33,061 nt of DNA. Origin: Anaerolineae bacterium. Lineage in GTDB: Bacteria > Chloroflexota > Anaerolineae > Aggregatilineales > Phototrophicaceae. The position numbers and the translations under genes are program-made. A model generated the notes under the pieces. That model was not told the origin of the DNA. It did no database searches and worked only from the letters and a program-made list of their open reading frames with translations. How positions within the stretch are numbered: position 1 is the first letter of the stretch; every line of letters begins with the position of its first letter. Shown one piece after another: positions 7,936 through 15,895 of this stretch. The stretch covers positions 1-33,061 of the forward strand of contig JAJEBE010000002.1 of the NCBI GenBank assembly GCA_022822545.1, in the 5' to 3' direction.

Positions 7936-9354
7936 TTACTTTGGTCTGGCGTCCGGCGGCAGCGGCGTGACGTAGTTCCGTCCCGCCCGGGCCCGCTCGA
8001 ATTCGGCTTTGGCCGCCGCCAACAAATCCGGCTTGGTCAACAGATCCAGCCCGGCCAGCGCCATCGTCTTGGCCGCGAACATCATCCCTTTCGCGCCAAT
8101 GCTCGAGCCGGACGACGCCACCGTCTGCCAACTATGGCCAGGCGTGCCCAGGGGCCAGCAGGTCGTCGTGATCTGGCCGGTCGGCGTGATCCAACTGACA
8201 TCGGCGACTTCGGTTGAGCCGCCCATCAGCGGAGGCGTCGGCGAATGCGGGTAGACGCCCTCCCATAACGGGTCCTCCATAGCCGCCGGATCAAGCGCGG
8301 CGCTCGTCGACAGCTGCATCCAGTCAAAACCACGCCGCACGGAACCTTCGGGGAAGGTCATTTGCAACTCCCGCGCGAATTGACGCTCCTGCTCGGTGAA
8401 GCGCATGTCGTTTACGTCCGCCATCTTTTCATAAAGCAAATTCGACATCACATCATTCGGCAGCAGGTCGTAGCAGCCGGTGATGAACTCTATCTCGTGC
8501 CGCGTGCCGCTCATCAAGGCCGCGCCCTTAGCGATATCCTGCATCCAGTCAAACATCTCTTCGACCTGGGCTCGCTGCGGCGCCCGCACGAAGTACCAGA
8601 CCTGCGCGAAAGCCGGCACGACATTCGGCGCTTGCCCGCCGCTGGTTACGACGCTGTGAATCCGCGACTCCGGCGGGACGTGCTCGCGCATATAATTCAC
8701 GCCGGCGTCCATCAGCATCACGCCGTCCAGCGCGCTCCGCCCCAGCCAGGGCGAGCCGCCAGCGTGCGCCGCCACACCGTAAAAGTTGACCTTGAAGGAA
8801 TTCATCGCCAGCGACGAGCCATTCCAGGTGATATTGGTATCGCCCGGGTGCCAACTGATCGCCGCGTCCAAATCGTCAAAGACGCCATCACGCGCCATGA
8901 ATGTTTTGCCGACCAAGGTCTCTTCCGCCGGGCAGCCGTAGAAGCGGATCCTGCCCTGAATGCCCTGACGCTCCATAGCCGATTTCAATCCTATCGCCGA
9001 GCCCATGCAAGCCGTGCCGAAGAGATTGTGGCCGCAGCCGTGCCCGGGCCCGCCCGCTTCAATCGGAGATTTCTGGCTAGTCAATTCTTGCGACAAGCCG
9101 GGCAAGGCGTCATATTCGCCCAGAAAGCCCAGGATCGGGGCGCCGGCGCCCCACTCGGCGATGAAGGCGGTGGGCATCCCGCCCGCGTCCCAGCTGATCG
9201 TGAAGCCGGCCGCTTCGAGCTTATCCGCCAGCAGCTTCGAGGCGAATTCTTCCTGCAAGGCCACCTGGGGATGATCCCATATCTCCTTGGCGATATAGGT
9301 CAACTCTTCGTCATTCTCTCTTAAATGATCAAGGATGATCGCTCTGCCGTCCAT
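7936..9354 (-). CDS. M20 amidohydrolase, AbgB (p-aminobenzoyl-glutamate hydrolase subunit B) family
   Basis: A 472-residue cytoplasmic zinc-type peptidase/deacylase. It follows E. coli AbgB from end to end: YTDIA-like YIAKEIWDHPQ at the N-terminus, LGEYDALPGLSQ, GGPGHGCGHNLFGTA (metal His and Asp region), RFYGCPAEETLVGKTFMARDGVFDD, WHPGDTN, VAAHAGGSPWLGRSALD, and late STEVADVSWITPTGQ with LGTPGHSWQ. AbgB cleaves the amide of p-aminobenzoyl-glutamate, but relatives cut other N-acyl amino acids. GAGGAG lies 6 nt before the ATG. It is first in the operon, so it may release a free amino acid for the aminotransferase and hydroxylase downstream (inference). No AbgA-like partner is in the window. 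Confidence 0.87.
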   Translation of the reverse strand: MDGRAIILDHLRENDEELTYIAKEIWDHPQVALQEEFASKLLADKLEAAGFTISWDAGGMPTAFIAEWGAGAPILGFLGEYDALPGLSQELTSQKSPIEAGGPGHGCGHNLFGTACMGSAIGLKSAMERQGIQGRIRFYGCPAEETLVGKTFMARDGVFDDLDAAISWHPGDTNITWNGSSLAMNSFKVNFYGVAAHAGGSPWLGRSALDGVMLMDAGVNYMREHVPPESRIHSVVTSGGQAPNVVPAFAQVWYFVRAPQRAQVEEMFDWMQDIAKGAALMSGTRHEIEFITGCYDLLPNDVMSNLLYEKMADVNDMRFTEQERQFARELQMTFPEGSVRRGFDWMQLSTSAALDPAAMEDPLWEGVYPHSPTPPLMGGSTEVADVSWITPTGQITTTCWPLGTPGHSWQTVASSGSSIGAKGMMFAAKTMALAGLDLLTKPDLLAAAKAEFERARAGRNYVTPLPPDARPK

Positions 9355-9435
9355 CGGCGCTCCTCGTCTTCACTCTGATACCCTCGCCTGAAGCTTAGCG
9401 CATTCGCCGGCGATTTTGTAGCGGATGTTGCAAGC

Positions 9436-9460
9436 GGGCGACCCACCGGGTCGCCCCTAC
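9436..9460 (+). repeat. Short palindromic repeat, copy 1
   Basis: Arms GGGCGACCC (9436-9444) and GGGTCGCCC (9448-9456) form a perfect 9-bp stem with a 3-nt loop ACC, followed by CTAC. The same design recurs at 25940, 31494 and 31541. Confidence 0.8.
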
Positions 9461-9549
9461 CAGGCTTGTCCGAAGGAAACGCCCCGCAGGGCGCGGGGCG
9501 TTGGGGGGATGGAATAAATCTGCTTACAATAAATCTAATTTCTATAAAA

Positions 9550-9578
9550 ATCATAACAAATCGTAGTCCCTGCCGCAA
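9550..9578 (-). promoter_or_regulatory. Candidate promoter of the M20-aminotransferase-dioxygenase operon
   Basis: Reading the minus strand, TTGCGG (9578-9573) is followed after 17 bp by TATGAT (9555-9550). The start point would be near 9543, giving a leader of about 190 nt before the M20 ATG at 9354. The leader contains a palindromic repeat and a GC-rich hairpin. This is a weak -35 but correct spacing. Confidence 0.4.
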
Positions 9579-9643
9579 CAGATTCAAACCGGATTCATGC
9601 CAAAATCTGCGCAAATCTCTACTTTGACCTGTTCGCTGTGGCG

Positions 9644-11071
9644 CTATTTCGGCGCGCCGACCAATTCAGTCGTTTTGCCCAGGGCCTCCAGCATTTCCTC
9701 AACGGTGGTGAATTTGACCCGACTGCGTCCTATGGCGGCGCCGCGCTGAATTTCGATTTCATCCAGGACTTGCCAATCATCGAAGGTGATGTAGGCGGGC
9801 TTCCGCGCCTCCAACATGTCGATGATGGTCGCTTCTCGCGTATCAATCGGTTGCAGGACCTGGCCCGCTTCCAAATCCGCCAGGAGGCAATTTGCCGTCT
9901 CTACGGCGTCCGGTTTGTTCGTGCCGATGATGCCGGTCGGGCCGCGCTTAATCCAGCCCACAACATAATTGCCCGCGACAACTTCGCGGCCTTCATGTCT
10001 GGTCAGCACCCGACCACGATCATTGGGGATCGTGCCCCAGCGGTCATAGAAAGGCACATCCCGCAGCGGCACGCCGCGATAGCCCACCGAGCGAAATATC
10101 ATATCAACCGGCAGCAGTTCATATTGCCCGGTCGCGCGGGGACGCAGGTTGCCGTGTTCATCCAGGTAAAGCTCGTTCTTGGCCAGCTTCATCGCTTCCA
10201 CTTTTTCGCTTCCCAGGATCTCGGTTGGCGAAACCAGGAAGCGCATAATGATGCGCCGGGACTTGCCGGTCGCCCCGCGATCAACGTAGGACTGCAAAAT
10301 CTTGACATTGCGTATGGCGCTGCGGTCGCGCGCCTTCTTCAAGTGGGTGGCGCTAAGCTCGTCCAGCGAGGCGTCATCGCAGTCGACGATGATATCGGTA
10401 TCGGCCAGCTCGCCCAGCTCTTTGATCTCGGGATTGCTGAAGGCCGCTTGCGCCGGACCGCGCCGCCCCAAGACGTAGATCTCCTCCACCTGGCTATCCC
10501 GCAGCGCCGCCAGAGCATAATCCGCGATGTCGGTCTCATACAATTCTTCCGGCGTACGCCCTAGAATCCGCGCCACATCCATCGCCACATTGCCGACGCC
10601 GATGACCGCCACCCGCCTGACGCCGCGCAGCTCGAAGTCATAATCGTGATAATCCGGATGCCCGTTGTACCAGCCGACGAATTCTGTCGCGGCGTAGCTG
10701 TTGGGCAAGTCCTCGCCCGGTATTCCCAACTTTCGGTCGGTCTGCGCGCCGGTGGCATATATGAGGCCGTGGTAGTGATCGCCAAGATCCCAGCGCGTCA
10801 CATCGGTCCCGAATTCGATATTGCCATAAAAGCTGAAGCGCTCATGGGCGGCGATGCGGCTGTAGAGTTTGGTCACGGATTTGATCTTCTCATGATCGGG
10901 AGCGACGCCGCCGCGCACCAAACCAAAGGGCGTCGGCAGCCGCTCATACATATCGACATGAATCTGCGGCTCATTCTGCTTCAACAGATGGTCCGCGGCA
11001 TAAAACCCGGATGGACCCGAGCCGATAATCGCCACACGTATTTCGGAGTCGATGCCGCCAGTTCCTGTCAT
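9644..11071 (-). CDS. Ferredoxin-NADP+ reductase, FprA/adrenodoxin-reductase type
   Basis: A 475-residue flavoprotein that passes electrons between NADP(H) and ferredoxin. The FAD-binding motif is VAIIGSGPSGFYAADHLL near residue 12, followed by the family signature YERLPTPFGLVRGGVAPDHEKIKSV. The NADP-binding Rossmann motif is VAVIGVGNVAMDVARILGR, and the C-terminal GWIKRGPTGIIGTNKPDA is diagnostic of mycobacterial FprA and mammalian adrenodoxin reductase. Its ATG overlaps the TGA of the M24 peptidase (ATGA, 4-nt overlap), so it is the last gene of the 14168-9644 operon. Why a ferredoxin reductase travels with selA and a peptidase is unclear; reductive selenium or metal-cofactor chemistry is only a guess. 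Confidence 0.9.
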   Translation of the reverse strand: MTGTGGIDSEIRVAIIGSGPSGFYAADHLLKQNEPQIHVDMYERLPTPFGLVRGGVAPDHEKIKSVTKLYSRIAAHERFSFYGNIEFGTDVTRWDLGDHYHGLIYATGAQTDRKLGIPGEDLPNSYAATEFVGWYNGHPDYHDYDFELRGVRRVAVIGVGNVAMDVARILGRTPEELYETDIADYALAALRDSQVEEIYVLGRRGPAQAAFSNPEIKELGELADTDIIVDCDDASLDELSATHLKKARDRSAIRNVKILQSYVDRGATGKSRRIIMRFLVSPTEILGSEKVEAMKLAKNELYLDEHGNLRPRATGQYELLPVDMIFRSVGYRGVPLRDVPFYDRWGTIPNDRGRVLTRHEGREVVAGNYVVGWIKRGPTGIIGTNKPDAVETANCLLADLEAGQVLQPIDTREATIIDMLEARKPAYITFDDWQVLDEIEIQRGAAIGRSRVKFTTVEEMLEALGKTTELVGAPK

Positions 11072-12315
11072 TTGACTTTCCCGTCAGCGTATTTCAGCGG
11101 AATGACCAGGTCTTTGCGGAAGGGAGACAGCGACGTTAATTGACCGCTTTCATCGACGACAAACATATCTTCCACACGCAGACCGTAGCCACGCTCAGGA
11201 TAATACAAGCCAGGTTCGATGGTCAAGATATTCCCGATCTGGAAAATATCGTTCCGCCGCAAGTGACTTATGGACGGTCCCTCGTGTATATCTATGCCGA
11301 CGCCGTGGCCGAGGCTATGCAAATAGCCTTCCATCGTCGCCGGCTCAGATCGGGTCGTGGCGTGCCCCAGCCCTTCGAAATGATCCAGGACCGCTTCCTG
11401 CATCAAATGCGTCGGCTTGTGCAAGCCGAAAGTTTCCAGCGCGATATCAAAAGCTTCCATCACAGTATCGTAATCCCGCCGCAGGGCTGCCGGCGCATGT
11501 CCAATGCACCAGGTCCGCGTCATGTCGTGATGATAGCCGCCGCCCAACTCGCGCGGGAAAAGATCGAAGACGATCGCCTGCCCCAGCCGCAAGGGCGCAT
11601 CGGCCTCGCCGCGGCTGTGTGGAAAGCCGGCATCCCGCCCCTGCGCGAATATCATATTGGTGTCTTCCAAACCGCGCGCCATCAGTTCGCGCCGAACCAG
11701 ATCCTTGATATCGCCGATGGTCGCCCGCCGCCCGCTCTCGTCCAGCAAAAAGTCGCCATCGGGCCGCAAGCTTGAAATTCGCTCCCAAGCCAGTTCCATC
11801 ACGGCGTTCGTCCGTTCGGCCACGGACCTGATGCGGGCGATCTCGTCGGCGTCCTTGGTCAGCATCGCCTCTTCTATGAGCGTCGTTTTCTCCTCGGCGA
11901 CAAACTCATAGGCGGGCAACTGCGATTGCAGGACACGATAGAGCGCGATGGTTTTGTTGATCTGCCAGGCGCCGTACAAGCCAACGCGTCCGCCGCTCAG
12001 CCCCAGGCTGCCCATGACATCGGCCCAGTGCAACGCCGTCGCTTTGAGGCTGTCGCCCTCGGCATCCTTGTAGCGATCATAATAGCCGAGCTCGACATCC
12101 GTCTTGACAGCCAGCCCGCTCTTCTCCGCCTCTTCCAGCTCGATGCGGCTGCAAACCAGCAGTGCCGGCTTGCCCGGCAATTTGAAGATCGTCCCATGCG
12201 TGATCTGCGCGCCATTGCTCAAGTAGTAGCGGGCCGTGTTAAATTCCTCGCCGCCAGCGACGATGATTGCGTCCAGCTTGCGTTCCAGCATCAGTCGGTC
12301 GAGATCCGATTTCAT
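11068..12315 (-). CDS. M24 family metallopeptidase (Xaa-Pro aminopeptidase/creatinase-like)
   Basis: A 415-residue protein with the pita-bread fold used by Xaa-Pro aminopeptidases, ectoine/creatine hydrolases and DmdA-like relatives. The N-terminal creatinase-like domain spans about residues 1-150. In the catalytic domain, the metal ligands can be followed: Asp in AIVFDLFPRELGGGYHHDMTRTW (two Asp), His in YLHSLGHGVGIDIHE, Glu in NILTIEPGLY, and Glu in GLRVEDMFVV. The region HSRGEADAPLRLGQ is typical of the Xaa-Pro group. GAGGAAGG precedes the ATG by 7 nt. It lies 55 nt after selA and overlaps the ferredoxin reductase by 4 nt. The exact substrate is not readable. Confidence 0.88.
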   Translation of the reverse strand: MKSDLDRLMLERKLDAIIVAGGEEFNTARYYLSNGAQITHGTIFKLPGKPALLVCSRIELEEAEKSGLAVKTDVELGYYDRYKDAEGDSLKATALHWADVMGSLGLSGGRVGLYGAWQINKTIALYRVLQSQLPAYEFVAEEKTTLIEEAMLTKDADEIARIRSVAERTNAVMELAWERISSLRPDGDFLLDESGRRATIGDIKDLVRRELMARGLEDTNMIFAQGRDAGFPHSRGEADAPLRLGQAIVFDLFPRELGGGYHHDMTRTWCIGHAPAALRRDYDTVMEAFDIALETFGLHKPTHLMQEAVLDHFEGLGHATTRSEPATMEGYLHSLGHGVGIDIHEGPSISHLRRNDIFQIGNILTIEPGLYYPERGYGLRVEDMFVVDESGQLTSLSPFRKDLVIPLKYADGKVK

Positions 12316-12370
12316 AAGATGCCTTCCTCGATTTATTGGTCTATGAATATGCGTCGGGCAGATCGAATAC

Positions 12371-13729
12371 TCAGAGCGCAGACTTCAGCGCGCGCAACAA
12401 ATCGGCGTCCTGCTCCGGCAAGACCGTGCGCGGGTCAATCAACACTCGTCCGTCGGCGATGCGAGCGACCACCGGCGGCTGTCCCTGACGCAACTGCGCG
12501 CTCAAGCGATCGGGAGCGTCGTGCTTGATCGCCAGCACGGCTGTCGGCAGTGCGGAGCCCGGCAAGCTGCCGCCGCCGACCGCGGACTGGGCCGGCAAGA
12601 CCGCCCCGCCCGTTTGCGTCGCCCATGCTTCCGCCCGCGCTCTGATATCGGCCAAGGGCTGCGCGATCATCCGCCAGACCGGTACACGCTCGATCGCTTC
12701 GCCGCGGCGATAATGCGCCAAAGTGGCCAGCAGAGCGGCATAGGTCAATTTGTCGACGCGCAGGGCCCGCGCCAGTGGATGCCGCTTCAAGCGCGCAACC
12801 GCTTCCGCGCGGCCGACGATAATGCCCGCCTGCGGCCCGCCGAGCAGCTTGTCCCCGCTGAAGCAGACCAGATCGACGCCGGCCGCCACGCTCTCCTGAA
12901 TCATCGGCTCATGATCCAAGCCGAAGGGCGCGGTGTCAATCAGCGTCCCGCTGCCCAAATCGTCGACAGCCAGCACGTCACAGTCGCGCGCCAGCGTTGC
13001 CAATTCGTCGAGCGGTGGCTGCTCCACGAAACCAAGCTGCTTGAAATTCGAGGCATGCGCCCGCAAGAGCATGGCCGTCTCATCGTTTATGGCTTCGGCG
13101 AAATCGGCAAGCCGCGTCCGATTAGTCGTCCCCACTTCCACCAGCCGCGCGCCGCCCTCGCGCATGATCGCCGGTATACGGAAGCCGCCGCCGATCTCCA
13201 CCAACTGGCCGCGGGAAATGACGACCTCGCACTCCTTGGCCAAGGCGCTCAGTATTAGAATCAGCGCCGAGGCGTTGTTGTTGACGACCAGCGCGTCTTC
13301 AGCGCCGGTTAGCTCGCGCAGCAGCTTTCCCGCGTGCGTCAAGCGACTGCCGCGCCTGCCGCTATCCAGATCAAACTCCAGATTGTTGTAGGCCTGCGCC
13401 GCCGCCGAAACGGCTGCCTGCGCCTCCGCCGAGAGTACTGCTCGACCCAGGTTGGTATGGATAATGACGCCCGTGCCATTGATGACCGGGATCAAGCTCG
13501 GCCGCAGCAGTTGACGCAAGTGGCTCTCAACACGGGCGACCAGCGCATCCCCGCTCAGGTCGGTCGACTGCGAACGCAGGATCGCCTGACGCGTCGAGTC
13601 CAGGGTCGCGCGAATGGCCTCAAGCACCAGATCGCGGCTATATGTCTCGATTAAAGTCTGTATCGGAGGCTGAGCCAGCAGCGCGTCCACCGAAGGCAAG
13701 CTTCGCAGCCGGGCGTCCTTATCGTTCAT
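12371..13729 (-). CDS. selA: L-seryl-tRNA(Sec) selenium transferase
   Basis: Converts seryl-tRNA(Sec) to selenocysteinyl-tRNA(Sec) with selenophosphate in bacterial selenocysteine synthesis. The 452-residue length fits. Family landmarks are LRSLPSVDALL at the start, VINGTGVIIHTNLGRA, YNNLEFDLDSGRRGSR, ALVVNNNASALIL, EVVISRGQLVEIGGGFRIP, VEVGTTNRTRLADF, DLGSGTL, and the PLP-binding Lys in CFSGDKLLGGPQAGIIVG. Its start overlaps the end of the small membrane protein gene by 11 nt, so translation is coupled. selB, selD and tRNA-Sec are not in this window, so whether the cell makes selenoproteins must be judged elsewhere in the genome. Confidence 0.94.
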   Translation of the reverse strand: MNDKDARLRSLPSVDALLAQPPIQTLIETYSRDLVLEAIRATLDSTRQAILRSQSTDLSGDALVARVESHLRQLLRPSLIPVINGTGVIIHTNLGRAVLSAEAQAAVSAAAQAYNNLEFDLDSGRRGSRLTHAGKLLRELTGAEDALVVNNNASALILILSALAKECEVVISRGQLVEIGGGFRIPAIMREGGARLVEVGTTNRTRLADFAEAINDETAMLLRAHASNFKQLGFVEQPPLDELATLARDCDVLAVDDLGSGTLIDTAPFGLDHEPMIQESVAAGVDLVCFSGDKLLGGPQAGIIVGRAEAVARLKRHPLARALRVDKLTYAALLATLAHYRRGEAIERVPVWRMIAQPLADIRARAEAWATQTGGAVLPAQSAVGGGSLPGSALPTAVLAIKHDAPDRLSAQLRQGQPPVVARIADGRVLIDPRTVLPEQDADLLRALKSAL

Positions 13730-14168
13730 GCGCCAACTCGCGGTTGCGCAAAAAACCTTCCACCACCAGGAACAGCAGGATAAGGATGAGGAAAATTGGC
13801 AGTGACAAATAGCGGGGAATCATTAGCCAGGCGCAGGTCACCACAATGATGCCGATCCAGACGCTGCGGCGCACGACGACGCCCGTCAGCGGCGCATCCG
13901 ACCGGGCCGGCCCCAAACGTTGACTCATCCAGCGAACAATCGGGATCGCCGTGCCGGTCACCGCAATCTGCAGCAAGATGAAAAATAGCCAGATCTCCCC
14001 GCCTATGCGCGGCCGCGTCGTCATGACCAGGTAGACCAGGCCAGCCCAACCGCCGACGAACATGAGCAAGGACGCCAGCAGTACGCCACGTTGCTCACCC
14101 GCCGGACTCTCGCCCGACCAGCGAGGCAAGCGGCGACTTTGGGAGCGGCCAGACCGATTGGCAATCAT
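13719..14168 (-). CDS. Small membrane protein of unknown function, about three to four helices
   Basis: A 149-residue protein I do not recognise. A basic N-terminus (RSGRSQSRRLPRW) is followed by hydrophobic segments: GVLLASLLMFVGGWAGLVYLV, IWLFFILLQIAVTGTAIPIV, SVWIGIIVVTCAWLMI and LPIFLILILLFLVVEGFL, ending with a short charged tail. I chose ATG 14168 because GAGGAG (14180-14175) lies 6 nt upstream; a GTG codon immediately before is also possible. It is first in the selA operon and overlaps selA by 11 nt. A perfect inverted repeat 20 nt upstream suggests regulated expression. Confidence 0.65.
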   Translation of the reverse strand: MIANRSGRSQSRRLPRWSGESPAGEQRGVLLASLLMFVGGWAGLVYLVMTTRPRIGGEIWLFFILLQIAVTGTAIPIVRWMSQRLGPARSDAPLTGVVVRRSVWIGIIVVTCAWLMIPRYLSLPIFLILILLFLVVEGFLRNRELAHER

Positions 14169-14188
14169 CACATTCTCCTCATTAGGCG

Positions 14189-14209
14189 CATTGTAATACG
14201 ATTACAATG
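14189..14209. promoter_or_regulatory. Perfect 9-bp inverted repeat, probable operator of the selA operon
   Basis: CATTGTAAT (14189-14197) and ATTACAATG (14201-14209) are exact reverse complements with a 3-nt spacer ACG. It lies 20 nt upstream of the membrane-protein start and contains a TACAAT that could be the -10 of the minus-strand promoter. The symmetry, A+T content and position fit a dimeric repressor site; the regulator is not identified, and no T-run follows, so a terminator is unlikely. Confidence 0.6.
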
Positions 14210-14267
14210 TATGAGCAGGTCCCATTCGCGGGGAATGAGACTCTTGCTCGCCCTCGATTTGCCCAGC

Positions 14268-15560
14268 CTATATCAATCCCTCCAGCAGCGCTTGCGTATC
14301 CCGAGAAGGTTTGACACCCAACTTGCGCTTGAGCAGCCGCTCAAGCAGGGAATAATGTTCCCAGGCATCGGCATTGCGACCGAGGTTGATATACATCTGC
14401 ATTGCCCCGCGATGAATATCCTCGCGTTGCGGCAGCTCCCGGAGCGCGCGCGTATAGAAGCCCAGCGCTTCCTCCCAGGCTTGCTCGTCCGCCTTCAGCC
14501 GCGCCATGCCATTGAGCGCCTCGCCGTACATCGCCTGCAATTGCTTGCGCCTCGCTTGAATCCAGGGCAGCTTTAACGGATAAAGGAAAGGCGCCTTGTA
14601 GATGTCGATCGCCTGACGGTAGAGCATTTGCCGCTCGCGCGCATCGGTGGAAAGCAACGCGCCCTCCATCGCCTGCTCGAAATCAGCCACATCATAATGA
14701 CGAACGACCTTGTCGCCCGGCACGTAGAATCCGGTCGAGTAATTGGTCAGCTCATAATTCTCGCCGTCGCCCACGTTTATCGAAATGCGCTCGGTAATCT
14801 TGCGTTTGGTCACATGAAAGACGTTGGTCGCGTCTCGGATAGAAAGCTTGGGCCAGAAAATCTCAAAGATCTGGTCTCGGGTCACCAGGGGATTGTCCAT
14901 GAAATAGAAGAACAAGTTGCGCGGCAAAGCGCCGTCCCAACTCTTGATCTCCCGTCCATTGGAGATAGCGTGTCCGCGGCCAAAGGCATACACTTCGAGT
15001 TGCGGCTTTAATGTGACCTCTTTCATGAACATGAGGTTGTTGCTGCGGTGGGCAGTACCCATCACCGAAACCAGATCGTGGTTGACCAATTGAATCCAGG
15101 GGTCATACGTTAACAGCCGCGAATTCACAACCAACTGAGATTTCTCATCCAGATTCTCGACCAGGGCGGTAATGAATTGCCGGAATTCCGCGTCCTGGTT
15201 TACTCGGTCCAACTCATCAAGGTATAGAATGACGCGTTCACCGCTCAGGCGCCCCATTTCCGCCGCCAAAGCCGCTCCCGCTTCCGCCGCGCCGCCGTCC
15301 TCGAGGGCGCTCTCAAGCTGTCCGCCAAAGTCCGCCTCAATAAGCCGGATCTCTTCCAGCAGGCCCCTCACCCAGGCAGACAGATCCGCGTCGCCTTCAG
15401 CGATACGGTAATAGAGCAATCCTTCTGACCCGCCGTTCATGAAATAGCTCAGAAAAACATTTCGATAATTCGTCCAGGGATATAGAAGGATGACCTTCTT
15501 TCCGGCCGAACTCGCCTTAAACGAATCAAACGAAACATTAGTGACTTCTTGCGACAACAT
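14268..15560 (-). CDS. BTAD-domain transcriptional regulator with degenerate ATPase domain
   Basis: A 430-residue regulator in three parts. Residues about 20-180 resemble the N-terminal part of MalT/LAL-type STAND ATPases: VILLYPWTNYRNVFLSYF takes the place of the Walker A region but has no GxxxxGK(S/T), while the Walker B VILYLDELD (110-118) is intact. Residues about 185-290 look like an OmpR/SARP-type winged helix (YAFGRGHAI...RNLFFYFMDNPLVTRDQIFEIFWP). The rest is a bacterial transcriptional activator (BTAD) helical repeat region, including WIQARRKQLQ...ALNGMARL and GFYTRALRELPQREDIHR. Such proteins activate nearby or distant genes in Chloroflexota and actinobacteria. It has its own promoter at 15681-15710. 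The target and ligand are unknown; ATP binding looks lost. Confidence 0.78.
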   Translation of the reverse strand: MLSQEVTNVSFDSFKASSAGKKVILLYPWTNYRNVFLSYFMNGGSEGLLYYRIAEGDADLSAWVRGLLEEIRLIEADFGGQLESALEDGGAAEAGAALAAEMGRLSGERVILYLDELDRVNQDAEFRQFITALVENLDEKSQLVVNSRLLTYDPWIQLVNHDLVSVMGTAHRSNNLMFMKEVTLKPQLEVYAFGRGHAISNGREIKSWDGALPRNLFFYFMDNPLVTRDQIFEIFWPKLSIRDATNVFHVTKRKITERISINVGDGENYELTNYSTGFYVPGDKVVRHYDVADFEQAMEGALLSTDARERQMLYRQAIDIYKAPFLYPLKLPWIQARRKQLQAMYGEALNGMARLKADEQAWEEALGFYTRALRELPQREDIHRGAMQMYINLGRNADAWEHYSLLERLLKRKLGVKPSRDTQALLEGLI

Positions 15561-15680
15561 TACGCGACCTTTCGCCGGTTATGAAGCAGGAGTTCAACTG
15601 AAAGACGATTGCCATTGCTGGTCTAAAATCTACCCGATCGCAGCCGAATGTAATTCACGAACTGTCCTGTAGACGGCATT

Positions 15681-15710
15681 ATGATAACCTATAATTTATC
15701 ACTTAGTCAA
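15681..15710 (-). promoter_or_regulatory. Promoter of the BTAD regulator
   Basis: On the minus strand TTGACT (15710-15705) is followed after 18 bp by TATCAT (15686-15681). The spacer is A+T rich. The start would be near 15674, leaving a leader of about 110 nt. Confidence 0.55.
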
Positions 15711-15737
15711 AACTGAGAAACATAAGCCATAACAAAG

Positions 15738-15783
15738 CCTGCGGCGCATCTTTAGACTCTTTTCGAGCCAGAGGCGCCGCAGG
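15738..15783 (-). terminator. Inverted repeat downstream of cyclophilin gene, possible terminator
   Basis: Arms CCTGCGGCGC (15738-15747) and GCGCCGCAGG (15774-15783) pair perfectly over 10 bp around a 26-nt loop. On the minus strand it lies 112 nt after the cyclophilin stop and is followed by CTTTGTTATGGC, only weakly T-rich. The long loop is unusual for an intrinsic terminator, so another role is possible. Confidence 0.35.
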
Positions 15784-15895
15784 ATTGTATTTTGGGCTTG
15801 GCTTCGCTCTTGCCGTTTGAATGTTAGAAGCGTGGCGTGAATGTTTTGACGCAATCGACCGGAGGCATGAGATTCCTCCGCCATCGACGCCGTCT

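Larger units (their letters stand above)
9355..9643. other. Intergenic leader with palindromic repeat and hairpin
   Basis: No convincing gene lies here. It holds the M20 ribosome-binding site, the first copy of the GGGCGACC palindrome (9436-9456), a GC hairpin (GCCCCGC/GCGGGGC around 9480-9501) and an A+T-rich stretch around 9515-9565 with the candidate promoter. Confidence 0.6.
15561..15895. other. Intergenic region between BTAD gene and cyclophilin gene
   Basis: No credible gene; short open frames have no ribosome-binding site and no family resemblance. It holds the BTAD promoter (15681-15710) and a long-looped 10-bp inverted repeat (15738-15783). Confidence 0.6.

Noticed and set aside
8362..9324. 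A 320-codon plus-strand frame
   Set aside because: Shadow of the AbgB-type amidohydrolase gene.
9480..9501. GC hairpin as terminator of the ferredoxin reductase operon
   Set aside because: No T-run follows on either strand; kept only as a hairpin in the intergenic note.
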